Positions 1 to 8,300 of a stretch of DNA of 27,259 nucleotides are shown here, piece after piece. Made by a program: the position numbers and the translations under genes. The notes under the pieces were generated by a model. The model saw only the letters and a program-made list of their open reading frames with translations. It made no database searches and had not been told where the DNA came from. Each line of letters begins with the position of its first letter. Position 1 is the stretch's first letter. The stretch lies in the NCBI GenBank assembly GCA_964476375.1, contig CAYYZW010000136.1, positions 1 to 27,259 of the forward strand, written 5' to 3'. The DNA comes from SAT2750 sp964476375 (GTDB lineage Bacteria; Planctomycetota; Planctomycetia; Pirellulales; Pirellulaceae).

Positions 1-1
1 C

Positions 2-565
2 AATGTCCTGGACGTGAACGGGGACACGGTGGTTTCGCCGATCGATGCCCTGCTGATCATCACCTACCTGAACGACAATGGCCCGGGTCCGTTGCCGGTG
101 CCCACGGGCAGTTTCCAGCCACCCCCCTACCTGGATCCGACAGGCGATAACGAGGTCAACCCGACCGATGTCCTGCAGATCATTGATTTCCTCAATGCCC
201 AGGGCGGGGGCGAGGGTGAGGGTGAGGGTGAGTCTCTTGAGCAGTACGTGCAGCAGGCGGCGAGCAGCCGACTGGACGTCGGTATCCTGTCCTCGAGTCA
301 GCAGGTAGTGCTTGATTCTGACAGCCAGGAACAAGCCGATGGTGGTGAGCGTCCAGCACCGGAGGCGGTCACGATCGATAACAGCCAGTACCAGGCCGCC
401 ACGGCCAGGACTGCCAACCGGCGGGCCGAGGGCCTCAAGATTGCTGACAGCGAGTCCCTGGAAGACCTGCTGGAGGTGATCGCAGATGACCTGGCCGACA
501 GTGCCGAGGCATCCGCCCACGACTCGGCAATCGAGCAGTGGTTCAGTCGCTACACGGATAACTAG
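2..565 (+). CDS. C-terminal part of dockerin-repeat extracellular protein (5' truncated)
   Basis: This reading frame is open from the first bases of the window, so the start lies upstream and only about 187 residues are seen. The visible part begins with two dockerin type I-like calcium loops, DVNGDTVVSPID and DPTGDNEVNPTD, each followed by a hydrophobic helix ending in LN (ALLIITYLN, VLQIIDFLN). The spacing of Asp/Asn at loop positions 1, 3, 5 and 12 fits the EF-hand-like dockerin pattern. A short GEGEGEGE linker coded by a GAGGGT repeat follows, then about 110 polar, acidic, Ala/Ser-rich residues with no domain I recognise, ending at TAG 563-565. In planctomycetes such repeats sit in large secreted or surface proteins. 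Function of the whole protein is unknown. It resembles the gene that begins at 26648. The in-frame GTG at 14 is internal and is not a start. Confidence 0.75.
   Translation, partial: NVLDVNGDTVVSPIDALLIITYLNDNGPGPLPVPTGSFQPPPYLDPTGDNEVNPTDVLQIIDFLNAQGGGEGEGEGESLEQYVQQAASSRLDVGILSSSQQVVLDSDSQEQADGGERPAPEAVTIDNSQYQAATARTANRRAEGLKIADSESLEDLLEVIADDLADSAEASAHDSAIEQWFSRYTDN
212..232 (+). repeat. GAGGGT tandem hexamer coding a GEGEGEG linker
   Basis: Three perfect GAGGGT units plus a partial GAG lie inside the first gene and encode an alternating Gly-Glu linker between the dockerin pair and the C-terminal tail. It reads as a flexible linker and may vary in copy number between strains. Confidence 0.7.
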
Positions 566-724
566 CCGCCCGGGATGCCCTCTGGCCGGCTTCCGCCTTG
601 TCCTGGACCTGTCGCCGCATACCTTTTTGCCTGGCCACCTGTTTTTTTTCTTGCCCAGGACCGCTGTGGCATGCGAAAGTGACGCTTTCCATTCCGTCGC
701 TTTCCCCACAAGAGGTGTGTCCTG

Positions 725-2176
725 ATGAGTGAGAATCCCGAACAATCCACGCCGGCCGAATCCTCTTCTCACCCGAAAGGCCATGGCCGTGGCACACTTT
801 ACCTGATCGCCGGCATCCTGCTGGCCATCGTGACGGCGGTCGTGCTGGTCTGGGTGCTGCCTGAACCGGAAACTCCCGGCCAGATCCATCCGGCGGTTCC
901 AATCTTTGAAGCGATCGAGATTGGCGGTGAGGTTTTCCTGCGTGCCCTGATGATGGTCGTGATACCGCTGGTGATGGTCTCGGTGATGAGTGGCATCCTG
1001 GGGCTGGGGGATGTTCGCAAGCTGGGCCGCCCTGGTGCTGTCGCCGTGGGTTACTACGTGGCCACCACGGTTCTCGCCGTGAGCGTGGGACTTCTGGTCG
1101 TGAGCATCATCCAGCCCGGCAACAACGCCAGCCTGGACAAGGACTCGACGGTCTCGATCAGTGGAGAAGACCGGCAGGCGGTCCTGGATACCCTGGTAGA
1201 GGAATCCGGCCTCCAGGAGGAAAAAGTCGCCAAGATCTTTCCACAACTGGAGGAAAACAGTACCGAGTCCCCGGGAATCAGCGAGCTGTTTGGCGACCTG
1301 ATCCTGATGCTCGTGAGCGGGAATCTCTTTGCATCCGCGGTGGAAATGCAACTGCTTCCACTGATTGTCTTCAGCATTATCTTTGCCGGCATGCTGACCA
1401 CGATCAGCCGGCGGGTTGATACGATCACCACCCTGATCGAGGAGGCCAATACGGCCATGATGGCCTTCGTGATGCTGCTGATGAAAGTGGCTCCACTGGG
1501 AGTCTTCTGCCTGATTACTCCGAGGCTGGGAATCAAGCTGGCCGAGGGGGAGCTGTTCGCGACACTGGAACAGACAGGCTGGTACATGCTCTGTGTGATC
1601 CTGGGGCTGGCGATTCATGCACTGGTCACCCTTTCCTTTATCTACTGGTGGGCGACCCGCAAGAATCCCTACCAGTTCATGCGGGATATGTCCCAGGCCC
1701 TGCTGACCGCATTTTCTACCGCCAGTTCAACGGCCACCCTGCCCGTGACGATGGAATGTGCCAACGTCAACGCGGGTATTTCCAAGAAATCGACGAACTT
1801 TGTCCTGCCCCTGGGAGCGACCATCAACATGGATGGTACCGCGCTTTATGAAGCGGTCGCGGCGGTCTTTATTGCCCAGATCTATGCCTCCACCCCGGAA
1901 GCCGCCGCCGCCGGGTTCACACTCAATATGACGACAATTATCCTGATCGCGGTGACGGCAACCCTGGCGGCGATCGGGGCAGCAGGGATTCCCGAGGCCG
2001 GGCTGCTGACGATGATGATCGTGCTCAACGCGGTCAATCTGCCGATCGAGTATATCGGCACGATCCTGATGGTGGACTGGCTCCTGGACCGTTTCCGAAC
2101 GGCGATCAATACCTTTGGGGACTCGGTCGGCTGTGCCGTGGTGGAACGGAGTTTTGCTGCCAGTGAGAGCGGCTAG
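725..2176 (+). CDS. Dicarboxylate/amino acid:cation (Na+ or H+) symporter, DAACS family
   Basis: Predicted inner-membrane secondary transporter that takes up dicarboxylates or acidic amino acids with Na+ or H+. The 483 residues carry the family signatures: a serine-rich re-entrant loop STASSTATLP (residues 331-340), the sodium-site motif NMDGTALYE (from N368), and the second hairpin GAAGIPEAGLLTM. A hydrophobic segment at about 24-46 is the first membrane helix, followed by the usual eight-helix pattern. The charged region at about 133-190, between early helices, is larger than in the archaeal GltPh prototype and probably forms an external loop. ATG 725 is preceded by AGAGGTG about ten bases upstream. 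No neighbour appears functionally linked. The substrate (glutamate, aspartate, succinate or another) cannot be decided from sequence. Confidence 0.93.
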   Translation: MSENPEQSTPAESSSHPKGHGRGTLYLIAGILLAIVTAVVLVWVLPEPETPGQIHPAVPIFEAIEIGGEVFLRALMMVVIPLVMVSVMSGILGLGDVRKLGRPGAVAVGYYVATTVLAVSVGLLVVSIIQPGNNASLDKDSTVSISGEDRQAVLDTLVEESGLQEEKVAKIFPQLEENSTESPGISELFGDLILMLVSGNLFASAVEMQLLPLIVFSIIFAGMLTTISRRVDTITTLIEEANTAMMAFVMLLMKVAPLGVFCLITPRLGIKLAEGELFATLEQTGWYMLCVILGLAIHALVTLSFIYWWATRKNPYQFMRDMSQALLTAFSTASSTATLPVTMECANVNAGISKKSTNFVLPLGATINMDGTALYEAVAAVFIAQIYASTPEAAAAGFTLNMTTIILIAVTATLAAIGAAGIPEAGLLTMMIVLNAVNLPIEYIGTILMVDWLLDRFRTAINTFGDSVGCAVVERSFAASESG

Positions 2177-2207
2177 GGAGAAAATCTTTTTTCGAAGCAG
2201 GTCTCAA

Positions 2208-2230
2208 TATTCGCTGTCTCCCGGCGAATA
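2208..2230. promoter_or_regulatory. Inverted repeat TATTCGC...GCGAATA
   Basis: Perfect seven-base arms (2208-2214 and 2224-2230) with a nine-base spacer lie in the 279-base gap between the symporter and the YqiJ-like gene. It could be an operator or a transcript hairpin. No T-tract follows, so it is not a classic terminator. Confidence 0.3.
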
Positions 2231-2262
2231 GTACAGTAACGATACACGGCGTCTGGACAGTC

Positions 2263-2305
2263 CCGGGCGACGGTGGCCTGCCAGGCCACCCCTCCCGGCT
2301 GTTTT
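2263..2305 (+). terminator. Nested palindrome with short T run; possible terminator of the symporter or an operator
   Basis: A perfect dyad GGTGGCCTG-C-CAGGCCACC occupies 2272-2290. It is enclosed by an outer pair CCGGG (2263-2267) and CCCGG (2294-2298), and TTTT follows at 2302-2305. As RNA it would fold into a very stable stem. The weak T run leaves two readings open: an intrinsic-like terminator about 90 bases after the symporter stop, or a DNA-binding dyad upstream of the flotillin operon. Confidence 0.35.
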
Positions 2306-2455
2306 CCTGTACGCCAGTCGTTACAACCGGTACAGGCGTTAACCGGAGCCTGGATTTCCCAGGTTTCCTGCTTTCCCGATGGAAACCTTGTTCTCCATGG
2401 CCCGGTCAGGCCGGATACTGGACAAAAGAAATGCCAAGACAATTGGAATGACCCC

Positions 2456-3133
2456 ATGTTGGATTTTCTCGAGCTCTGTTTTACCGACTCGAACGTTGTT
2501 GTTTCCGGTCTGGTTATGTTCATCCTGGCCTTCTGGCTGATCTCCATGATCGGCGGGTTTGGACTGGATACGCTGGACGTGGACGTGGACGTGGATGTCG
2601 ACGTGGACGGCGTTGACTCGATACTCGGAATCGGAATGGTTCCGCTTCGCTGGCTCAATGTTGGTGCGATCCCGCTGATGCTCTGGCTGACCATATTCGG
2701 TCTCACCTGGTGGGCTATCTCGCTCGGTTTCTATGCCTGGTTTGACAACCCACACTGGGGAGATCCGGCGGAGCACCAGGGATGGATTGTCAGCCGCTGG
2801 GACTGTACCTGGGCACTTTTACGGAATCTGGCAATCGCCCTGATCCCGACCAAGCTCTTCACACAGCCGCTGATAGGGGTTTTTACCGACGAATCGACCA
2901 ACACCCCCGAGGAACTGCTGGGGCGTGTCGGCATTGTCAAGCTGGAAACAACGCCCGACCAGGGCCAAATTAGCTTGACATTGGATGGAGTCGGATTAGT
3001 ACTGGATGTAAGGACTGAAGAAGATCAAATCACCGCTGGAACGCGTGTGGTGATTCGAAGCTACGACCCGGCACGCCGGGTCTTTGTCGTGGAAATATCT
3101 GAACCTGACGATTCGAACTCTGACGAGGTATGA
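2456..3133 (+). CDS. YqiJ/NfeD-like membrane protein with C-terminal OB-fold
   Basis: A 225-residue membrane protein of the kind encoded next to bacterial flotillins. Hydrophobic segments lie at about residues 11-33 and 62-95, and a third weaker one follows near WALLRNLAIALIPTKLF. Between the first two is an acidic low-complexity run of alternating Asp-Val (residues 41-51). The C-terminal 75 residues, from LLGRVGIVKLETTPDQGQI onward, read as a small beta-barrel of NfeD/OB type (glycines before short strands, ending GTRVVIRSYDPARRVFVVE). In known pairs the OB-domain protein works with flotillin in membrane microdomains. I chose ATG 2456 because the upstream in-frame extension (from 2273) is not membrane-protein-like and runs through a strong palindrome; the ribosome site is weak (TTGGA). 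The stop lies two bases before the preferred flotillin start, which indicates translational coupling. Confidence 0.8.
   Translation: MLDFLELCFTDSNVVVSGLVMFILAFWLISMIGGFGLDTLDVDVDVDVDVDGVDSILGIGMVPLRWLNVGAIPLMLWLTIFGLTWWAISLGFYAWFDNPHWGDPAEHQGWIVSRWDCTWALLRNLAIALIPTKLFTQPLIGVFTDESTNTPEELLGRVGIVKLETTPDQGQISLTLDGVGLVLDVRTEEDQITAGTRVVIRSYDPARRVFVVEISEPDDSNSDEV
2576..2608 (+). repeat. (Asp-Val)n low-complexity repeat
   Basis: Repeated GACGTG-type hexamers encode five Asp-Val pairs plus a final Asp between the first two membrane helices of the YqiJ-like protein. An acidic loop of this sort may bind divalent cations or face the partner protein. Repeat-number variation is plausible. Confidence 0.7.
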
Positions 3134-3135
3134 CG

Positions 3136-5226
3136 ATGAACATGGACTTATTCTCCACCCATCTTTTCGCCGGCACGATCCTGGCAGACTGGACAACCTA
3201 CTTCCAGGGTGCCGTGGCCGTGGCCGTGGGCCTGGTCTTCCTCGTGGTGATCGCGGCGTTCATGTTCAGTCGCCTGTACCGCAAGGTCGGGCCGGAAGAG
3301 GCAGTGGTCCGTACCGGTGTCGGCGGTCTGAAAGTCCGGGTCGGCAAGGGGATGTGGGTGATTCCGCTGCTACATCGATTCGAGATGATGGACCTGTCGG
3401 TCAAGCGGATCGAGATCAAGCGCCATGGCTCGCAGGGCCTGGTCTGCATGGATAATATCCGTGCAGACATTGAAGTCGCCTTCTATGTCCGCGTCTCACC
3501 GGATGAGATGAACATCAAGATGGTCGCCTCCTCGATCGGGTGCCAGCGGGCGTCAGAACGGGAGGCATTGATCGAGTTGTTTGACGCCCAGTTCTCCGAG
3601 GCACTCAAGACGATCGGCAAGCGGTTTGACTTTGTGGACCTTTATACCGACCGAGACCGATTCAAGGGGCAGATTAACGAGCTGATCGGTACCGACGCGG
3701 AAGACCTGCAGGGATATCGCCTGGTCAGTTCCGCGATTGACTACCTGGAGCAGACGTCCATGGAAAAGCTGGACCGGTTGAACATCCTGGATGCCGAGGG
3801 GATCAAGAAGATCACCGCGGTGACGGCACGTGAACACGTGGAGGCGAACGACATCGAGCGGGAGAAAGACAAGACCATCACCAAGCAGAATGTCGAGGCT
3901 CGTGAGGTGATCCTGGCGCTGGAGCGGCAGCAGGTGGAAGCCGAGCAGAAGCAGTTGCGAGAAATCACCGAGGTGACTGCTCGCGAGGGGGCCCAGGGGA
4001 AAGTGGTCGAGCAGGAACAGGTGCTGCGAAGTGAAACCGCCCGCATTTCGACCGAGGAAGAGGTCCAGGTGGCGGAGGAAAACAAGCTGCGGCAGATTAT
4101 TGTTGCTGCCAAGAACAAGGAACGGACCGACAAGGTGGAAACCGAGCGTGTGGAAAAGGATCGTGGCCTGGAAGCGACGGAACGGGAACGTGTCGTGGCC
4201 CTGGCTGACATCGACAAGGACAAGGCGATCGAGGTCGAAAAACGGGCGATCCAGGAAGTGATCCGCGAGCGCGTGATTGTCGAACGAAGCGTGGTCGAGG
4301 AGCAGGAGAATATCAAGAACACCGAGGAATTCATGACCGCCGATCGTGCCAAGAAGGTAGCAGTGACGTTGGCCGAGAAAGATGCCCAGGAAGCCCTGGT
4401 CAAGCAGGTTACGGCTGCCGAGGCAGCCAAGACGTCAGCCGAGTACAAGGCGACCGAGGTGGTGATTGCCGCCGACGGGGATCGCAACGCCGCAGAGAAA
4501 GAAATGCAGGCAACCAAGATGCTGGCAGAGGCCAAGCAGGCGGACGAGGCCGCCACCGGATTGGCTGCCGCACAGGTCAAGGAAGCTGGTGCGATTGCCC
4601 TGGAAAAGGAAGGGACGGCCGAGGCGACGGTGCTGCGACTGAAGTTCAGTAGCGAGGCGAACGGAATCGAGGAAAAAGCCGCAGCGATGAAGCTCTTCCA
4701 CGATGCCGGCAAGGAACACGAGGAATTCAAGCTGCAGCTGAACAAGGATAAGGATATTGAGATTGCTGCCATCGATGCCCAGCGAAATATCGCCGAGGCG
4801 CAGGCAGAAATCGTCGGCGAGGCGCTCAAGACAGCCCATATCGACATTGTCGGTGGCGAGACCGAGTTCTTCGACAAGATCGTTGCGGCGGTCAAGGGTG
4901 GGAAGGCAATTGACCGGTTTGTCTACAACAGCCAGGTCGCCACCGACGTCAAGGACACGTTCTTTACCGGCGACCCGGATTATTTCCGCGAGAAGATTCT
5001 CAGCCTTGTCGAGGATTTCAATCTCAGTACCGATGACCTCAAGGATCTCTCGATTGCCGCCCTGATTACCAAGATGCTTGGACTCGGTGGTGGAAATGAA
5101 ATCCGTAGCGAGCTCTATCGCTTGCTGGGTCTTGCCCATAGCAGCGGGATTTCGCAGACCAGTTCCTCGCTGTTGCTTTCCCAGGGAGCCCAGGGCAGCG
5201 GAACGGGGTCAGGGAATCCCTCCTAG
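3136..5226 (+). CDS. Flotillin-like SPFH/band 7 membrane scaffold protein (YqiK type)
   Basis: A membrane microdomain scaffold of 696 residues. An N-terminal hydrophobic helix at about residues 22-47 is followed by the SPFH domain (KVGPEEAVVRTGVGGLKVRVGKG... through LTxx-like VDLYTDRDRFKGQINELIG, to about residue 215). A very long coiled coil rich in Glu, Lys and Ala runs from about 220 to 600 (many heptads such as VEAREVILALERQQVEAEQ). The C-terminal 90 residues are less regular and end in a Gly/Ser-rich tail. E. coli YqiK is about 550 residues, so the coiled coil is longer here. ATG 3136 is preferred over ATG 3130 because GAGG at 3125-3128 stands seven bases before 3136 but one base before 3130. 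It lies between the YqiJ-like gene and the giant ATPase, so all three probably act together at the membrane. Confidence 0.92.
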   Translation: MNMDLFSTHLFAGTILADWTTYFQGAVAVAVGLVFLVVIAAFMFSRLYRKVGPEEAVVRTGVGGLKVRVGKGMWVIPLLHRFEMMDLSVKRIEIKRHGSQGLVCMDNIRADIEVAFYVRVSPDEMNIKMVASSIGCQRASEREALIELFDAQFSEALKTIGKRFDFVDLYTDRDRFKGQINELIGTDAEDLQGYRLVSSAIDYLEQTSMEKLDRLNILDAEGIKKITAVTAREHVEANDIEREKDKTITKQNVEAREVILALERQQVEAEQKQLREITEVTAREGAQGKVVEQEQVLRSETARISTEEEVQVAEENKLRQIIVAAKNKERTDKVETERVEKDRGLEATERERVVALADIDKDKAIEVEKRAIQEVIRERVIVERSVVEEQENIKNTEEFMTADRAKKVAVTLAEKDAQEALVKQVTAAEAAKTSAEYKATEVVIAADGDRNAAEKEMQATKMLAEAKQADEAATGLAAAQVKEAGAIALEKEGTAEATVLRLKFSSEANGIEEKAAAMKLFHDAGKEHEEFKLQLNKDKDIEIAAIDAQRNIAEAQAEIVGEALKTAHIDIVGGETEFFDKIVAAVKGGKAIDRFVYNSQVATDVKDTFFTGDPDYFREKILSLVEDFNLSTDDLKDLSIAALITKMLGLGGGNEIRSELYRLLGLAHSSGISQTSSSLLLSQGAQGSGTGSGNPS

Positions 5227-5251
5227 CAGACCTTGGTTGAAAGGGGAGCCT

Positions 5252-5281
5252 CTGGCTGGCGAGAGAACGGTTAACAGCCAG
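5252..5281. promoter_or_regulatory. Inverted repeat in the flotillin-ATPase gap
   Basis: CTGGCTG (5252-5258) pairs perfectly with CAGCCAG (5275-5281) across a 16-base loop, in the 120-base gap between the flotillin and the ATPase gene. No T run follows. It might be a processing or attenuation hairpin that lowers expression of the very large downstream gene; this is a guess. Confidence 0.25.
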
Positions 5282-5346
5282 GCTGCCCCACGGGGAAATG
5301 CTCCCCCCCAGTCCGAGAGGATCATCCCGAAAAGAGAATTGCGACG

Positions 5347-8300
5347 ATGGCCCAGGCAGACATCGAACAACCGGCTGAGAATGACCCGGCTCCCGGGGGC
5401 GAGATGCAGCTGGAGAGCGGTACTTACGAGATCATTCGTAACCGCCTGTCCAGCTTCAGTGCCGACCTGAGAAATCGTCTGGGCCAATTGAACGAGGCCC
5501 GCAAGCAGGTCTTTGGGGCGATCGATACCACGCTGCTGGGGACCGAGCGGGTCTCCACGTCCCACAACTGCACGCCCCGTGACATGGTTGCCATCGGGAA
5601 CCGTTTTATCTTCGGTTACAACGTCCAGTTTGGCCTCAAGAGCGAGACGGCGGTGGAGGATGTCTTTTCCATCTACGAGTTTCGTGAGGGAACTTTCCAC
5701 TCCCTGCCGCTGGACCTGATTGGTGACCCGCAATTCCAGCGAGATTTCGGCGAGATCTATAATTACTACAAGAAGAATGCCGAGTTCACGAAGTTCTTTG
5801 TTGTCGGTGCCCACCTCTACATGGCCTTCCAGGTCGGCAAGACAAACAAGGACATGAAGTGCCTCAAGTGGCTGATCCGTGACGATGGGTTGACCTATAT
5901 CGACAACCGCAGCGAGCACGAGGCAGTCTTCCCCTCGCAGCATGAATTCCAGTGGATCCGAACACACCGGGATCTTCACCAGGAGGGCCTGCATCCACAT
6001 ATTTCCATCGAGGACAAGGTTTTCGTGGAAACGATCGCGGGGGATCTGACGATCAAGGTGGAGAACAACACGTCCAGCGGCGCGGGGATCTACAGCGAGC
6101 CGGTCGAGAACCCCGATCAGACACTGGACGATGCAGAGATCTTTTACGCAGTGCTGGGAAATATCGTGCTGCTCAAGATCCGGCCTTACCAGGAAGAGCA
6201 CTTCCGCCACTTCATCTACAACGACAAGATCCAGCGGGCCTGGCGAGTGGACAGCGTGGCAGATTCCTGCATCCTGTTGCCTGACGACCATGGCGTGATC
6301 TTTGCCAACGGTTACTCGCTGCAGACCGGGGAACACAAGGTTTTTGAGAATGACCTGCGGGGGATGATCTTTGAGAAGCGGGTGGAGGCGCCCAACGGCG
6401 AGGATTATCTCTACGTTTTTTACAACCGGGATTCAGGGACCTACGTCCTGCTCCACTATAACCTGATTGAACAGCACCTCGAGACTCCACTCGTCTGCCA
6501 CGGGTCGACTATTTTCCAGGCCGGTGAGATGGTCTGTTTCCGTTCCCAGTCCGACCCCCAGAAGCACCACGCGCTGCAGATCTGGCAGACTCCTTACGTG
6601 GCAGATGATTTTATTCCCAGCACCAATACCGATTCATTTCTCTACAAGGTCGGGAACAAGGAGATCGTCCGTGGCATGGCAGAATGCCACGAGGTGATCA
6701 GCCTGGTGGAAAAGGAAGACACCTACGCCGACCTTTATGTCGATCTGGTCCGCAAGAGCGGTGATATCGTCGACTCCTATTTCTGGCTGTCCGAGGCAGA
6801 CTGCTTCCAGCTCGCCGAGCCGATGGTAGAGATCCGCGACGCCGCCTCCTCGGCGATCGAGGAGTTTGACAAGGTCGTCCGGGTCAAGCAGAACACCGCC
6901 CAGCAGACCAGCCAGGCTCAGTCCCAGGCCAGCGAGATCCTCCATGAAGCGATACACCGCCGTTTCGAGTTGATTGACGATTTTGTCTCGTCCCTGGGGG
7001 ACCTGCGGGCGGTGCGCGGACAGATCATCGCGCTGAAGGATCTTCGCTACAGTGATGAGGACCTGATAGGCCAGCTTGAACAGGAGGTGATCGAGACGAC
7101 AGAACGGCTCTCGGAACGCTGCGTCGAGTTCCTTATGCGCGCGGATTCACTCGATCCCTACAGGCAGCGCATTGAAACAGACACGGCACGGATCGGCGAG
7201 GCCGCGACCGTGGCCGACGCCCGCACGATCGAGGAGGCGATTGCCGCCGGGGCGACGGAACTGGAGATGCTGATCGACATTGTCAGCAACCTGGCGATTG
7301 AAGATGCCACCCACCGGACCCAGATCATTGACAGCATCTCTGGAATATTCAGCAGTGTGAATACTGCTCGCTCGGAGCTCAAGTCACGGATCAAGGAGCT
7401 GATGTCGGTCGAGGGAGTGGCGGAGTTTGGTTCCCAGATGAAACTGCTGAACCAGTCGGTTGTGAATTACCTGGACATCTGTGACTCGCCCGAAAAATGC
7501 GAGGAGTTTCTCACCAAGATGATGATCCAGCTGGAGGAACTCGAGGGACGGTTTGCCGAGTTTGACGAGTTTGTTGTCCAGCTGACCGAGAAACGTGAAG
7601 AGGTCTATAACGCATTTGAAACACGCAAGCTCTCGCTGGTCGAGGCCCGCAACAAGCGAGCGAGCGCGTTGACAAGCGCCGCAGATCGGATTCTCAAGGG
7701 GATCAAGGCACGCGTGGAGAGTCTCGAATCGGTCGAGGAGATCCACTCCTATTTTGCCTCGGACCTGATGATCGAAAAAGTCCGTGACATTGTCGACCAG
7801 CTTACCGAGCTGGATGACTCGGTCCGGGTTGATGATATTCAAAGCCGCCTCAAGACGGTTCGGGAGGATGCCACGCGGCAGCTCAAGGACCGCCAGGAAC
7901 TGTTCGTTGACGGTCAGAACGTGATCAAGATGGGAGATCACCATTTCAACGTCAACATCCAGGCACTGGACCTGACGACCGTCCTCCGGGATGACCAGAT
8001 GCAACTGCACCTGACGGGGACCAACTTCTTTGAGACGATTGATGACCCACGGCTGCTTGAGACGCGCGATGTCTGGCAGCAGGAGGTGGTCTCGGAGAAC
8101 CAGCAGGTTTATCGCGGGGAGTACCTGGCCTGGAAGCTTGCCGATCATCTCAACGAGCAGGGGGAGAAGGCGGTGGTGACGTTTGCGGCGCTGGAGGAGG
8201 AGCCGCAGCTGGAAGAGATCCGCCGCTTCATGGGGCCACGTTACTCGGAGGCCTATGCCAAGGGGGTGCACGACCTGGATGCCCGCCTGATCCTGGACGC

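Noticed and set aside
642..649. Eight-T run after the first gene, as a terminator
   Set aside because: No GC-rich stem directly precedes it; the only pairing (CCTGG/CCAGG) places the T run inside the loop.
2273..2455. N-terminal extension of the YqiJ-like protein by 61 residues
   Set aside because: The extension is Cys/Pro-rich and unlike a membrane protein start, crosses a perfect palindrome, and is not needed for any domain.
3741..4895. A 384-residue minus-strand reading frame rich in Ser and Ala opposite the flotillin gene
   Set aside because: It mirrors the Glu/Lys/Ala-rich coiled-coil codons of the flotillin. Composition is very skewed, it has no domain, and the plus-strand gene is certain.
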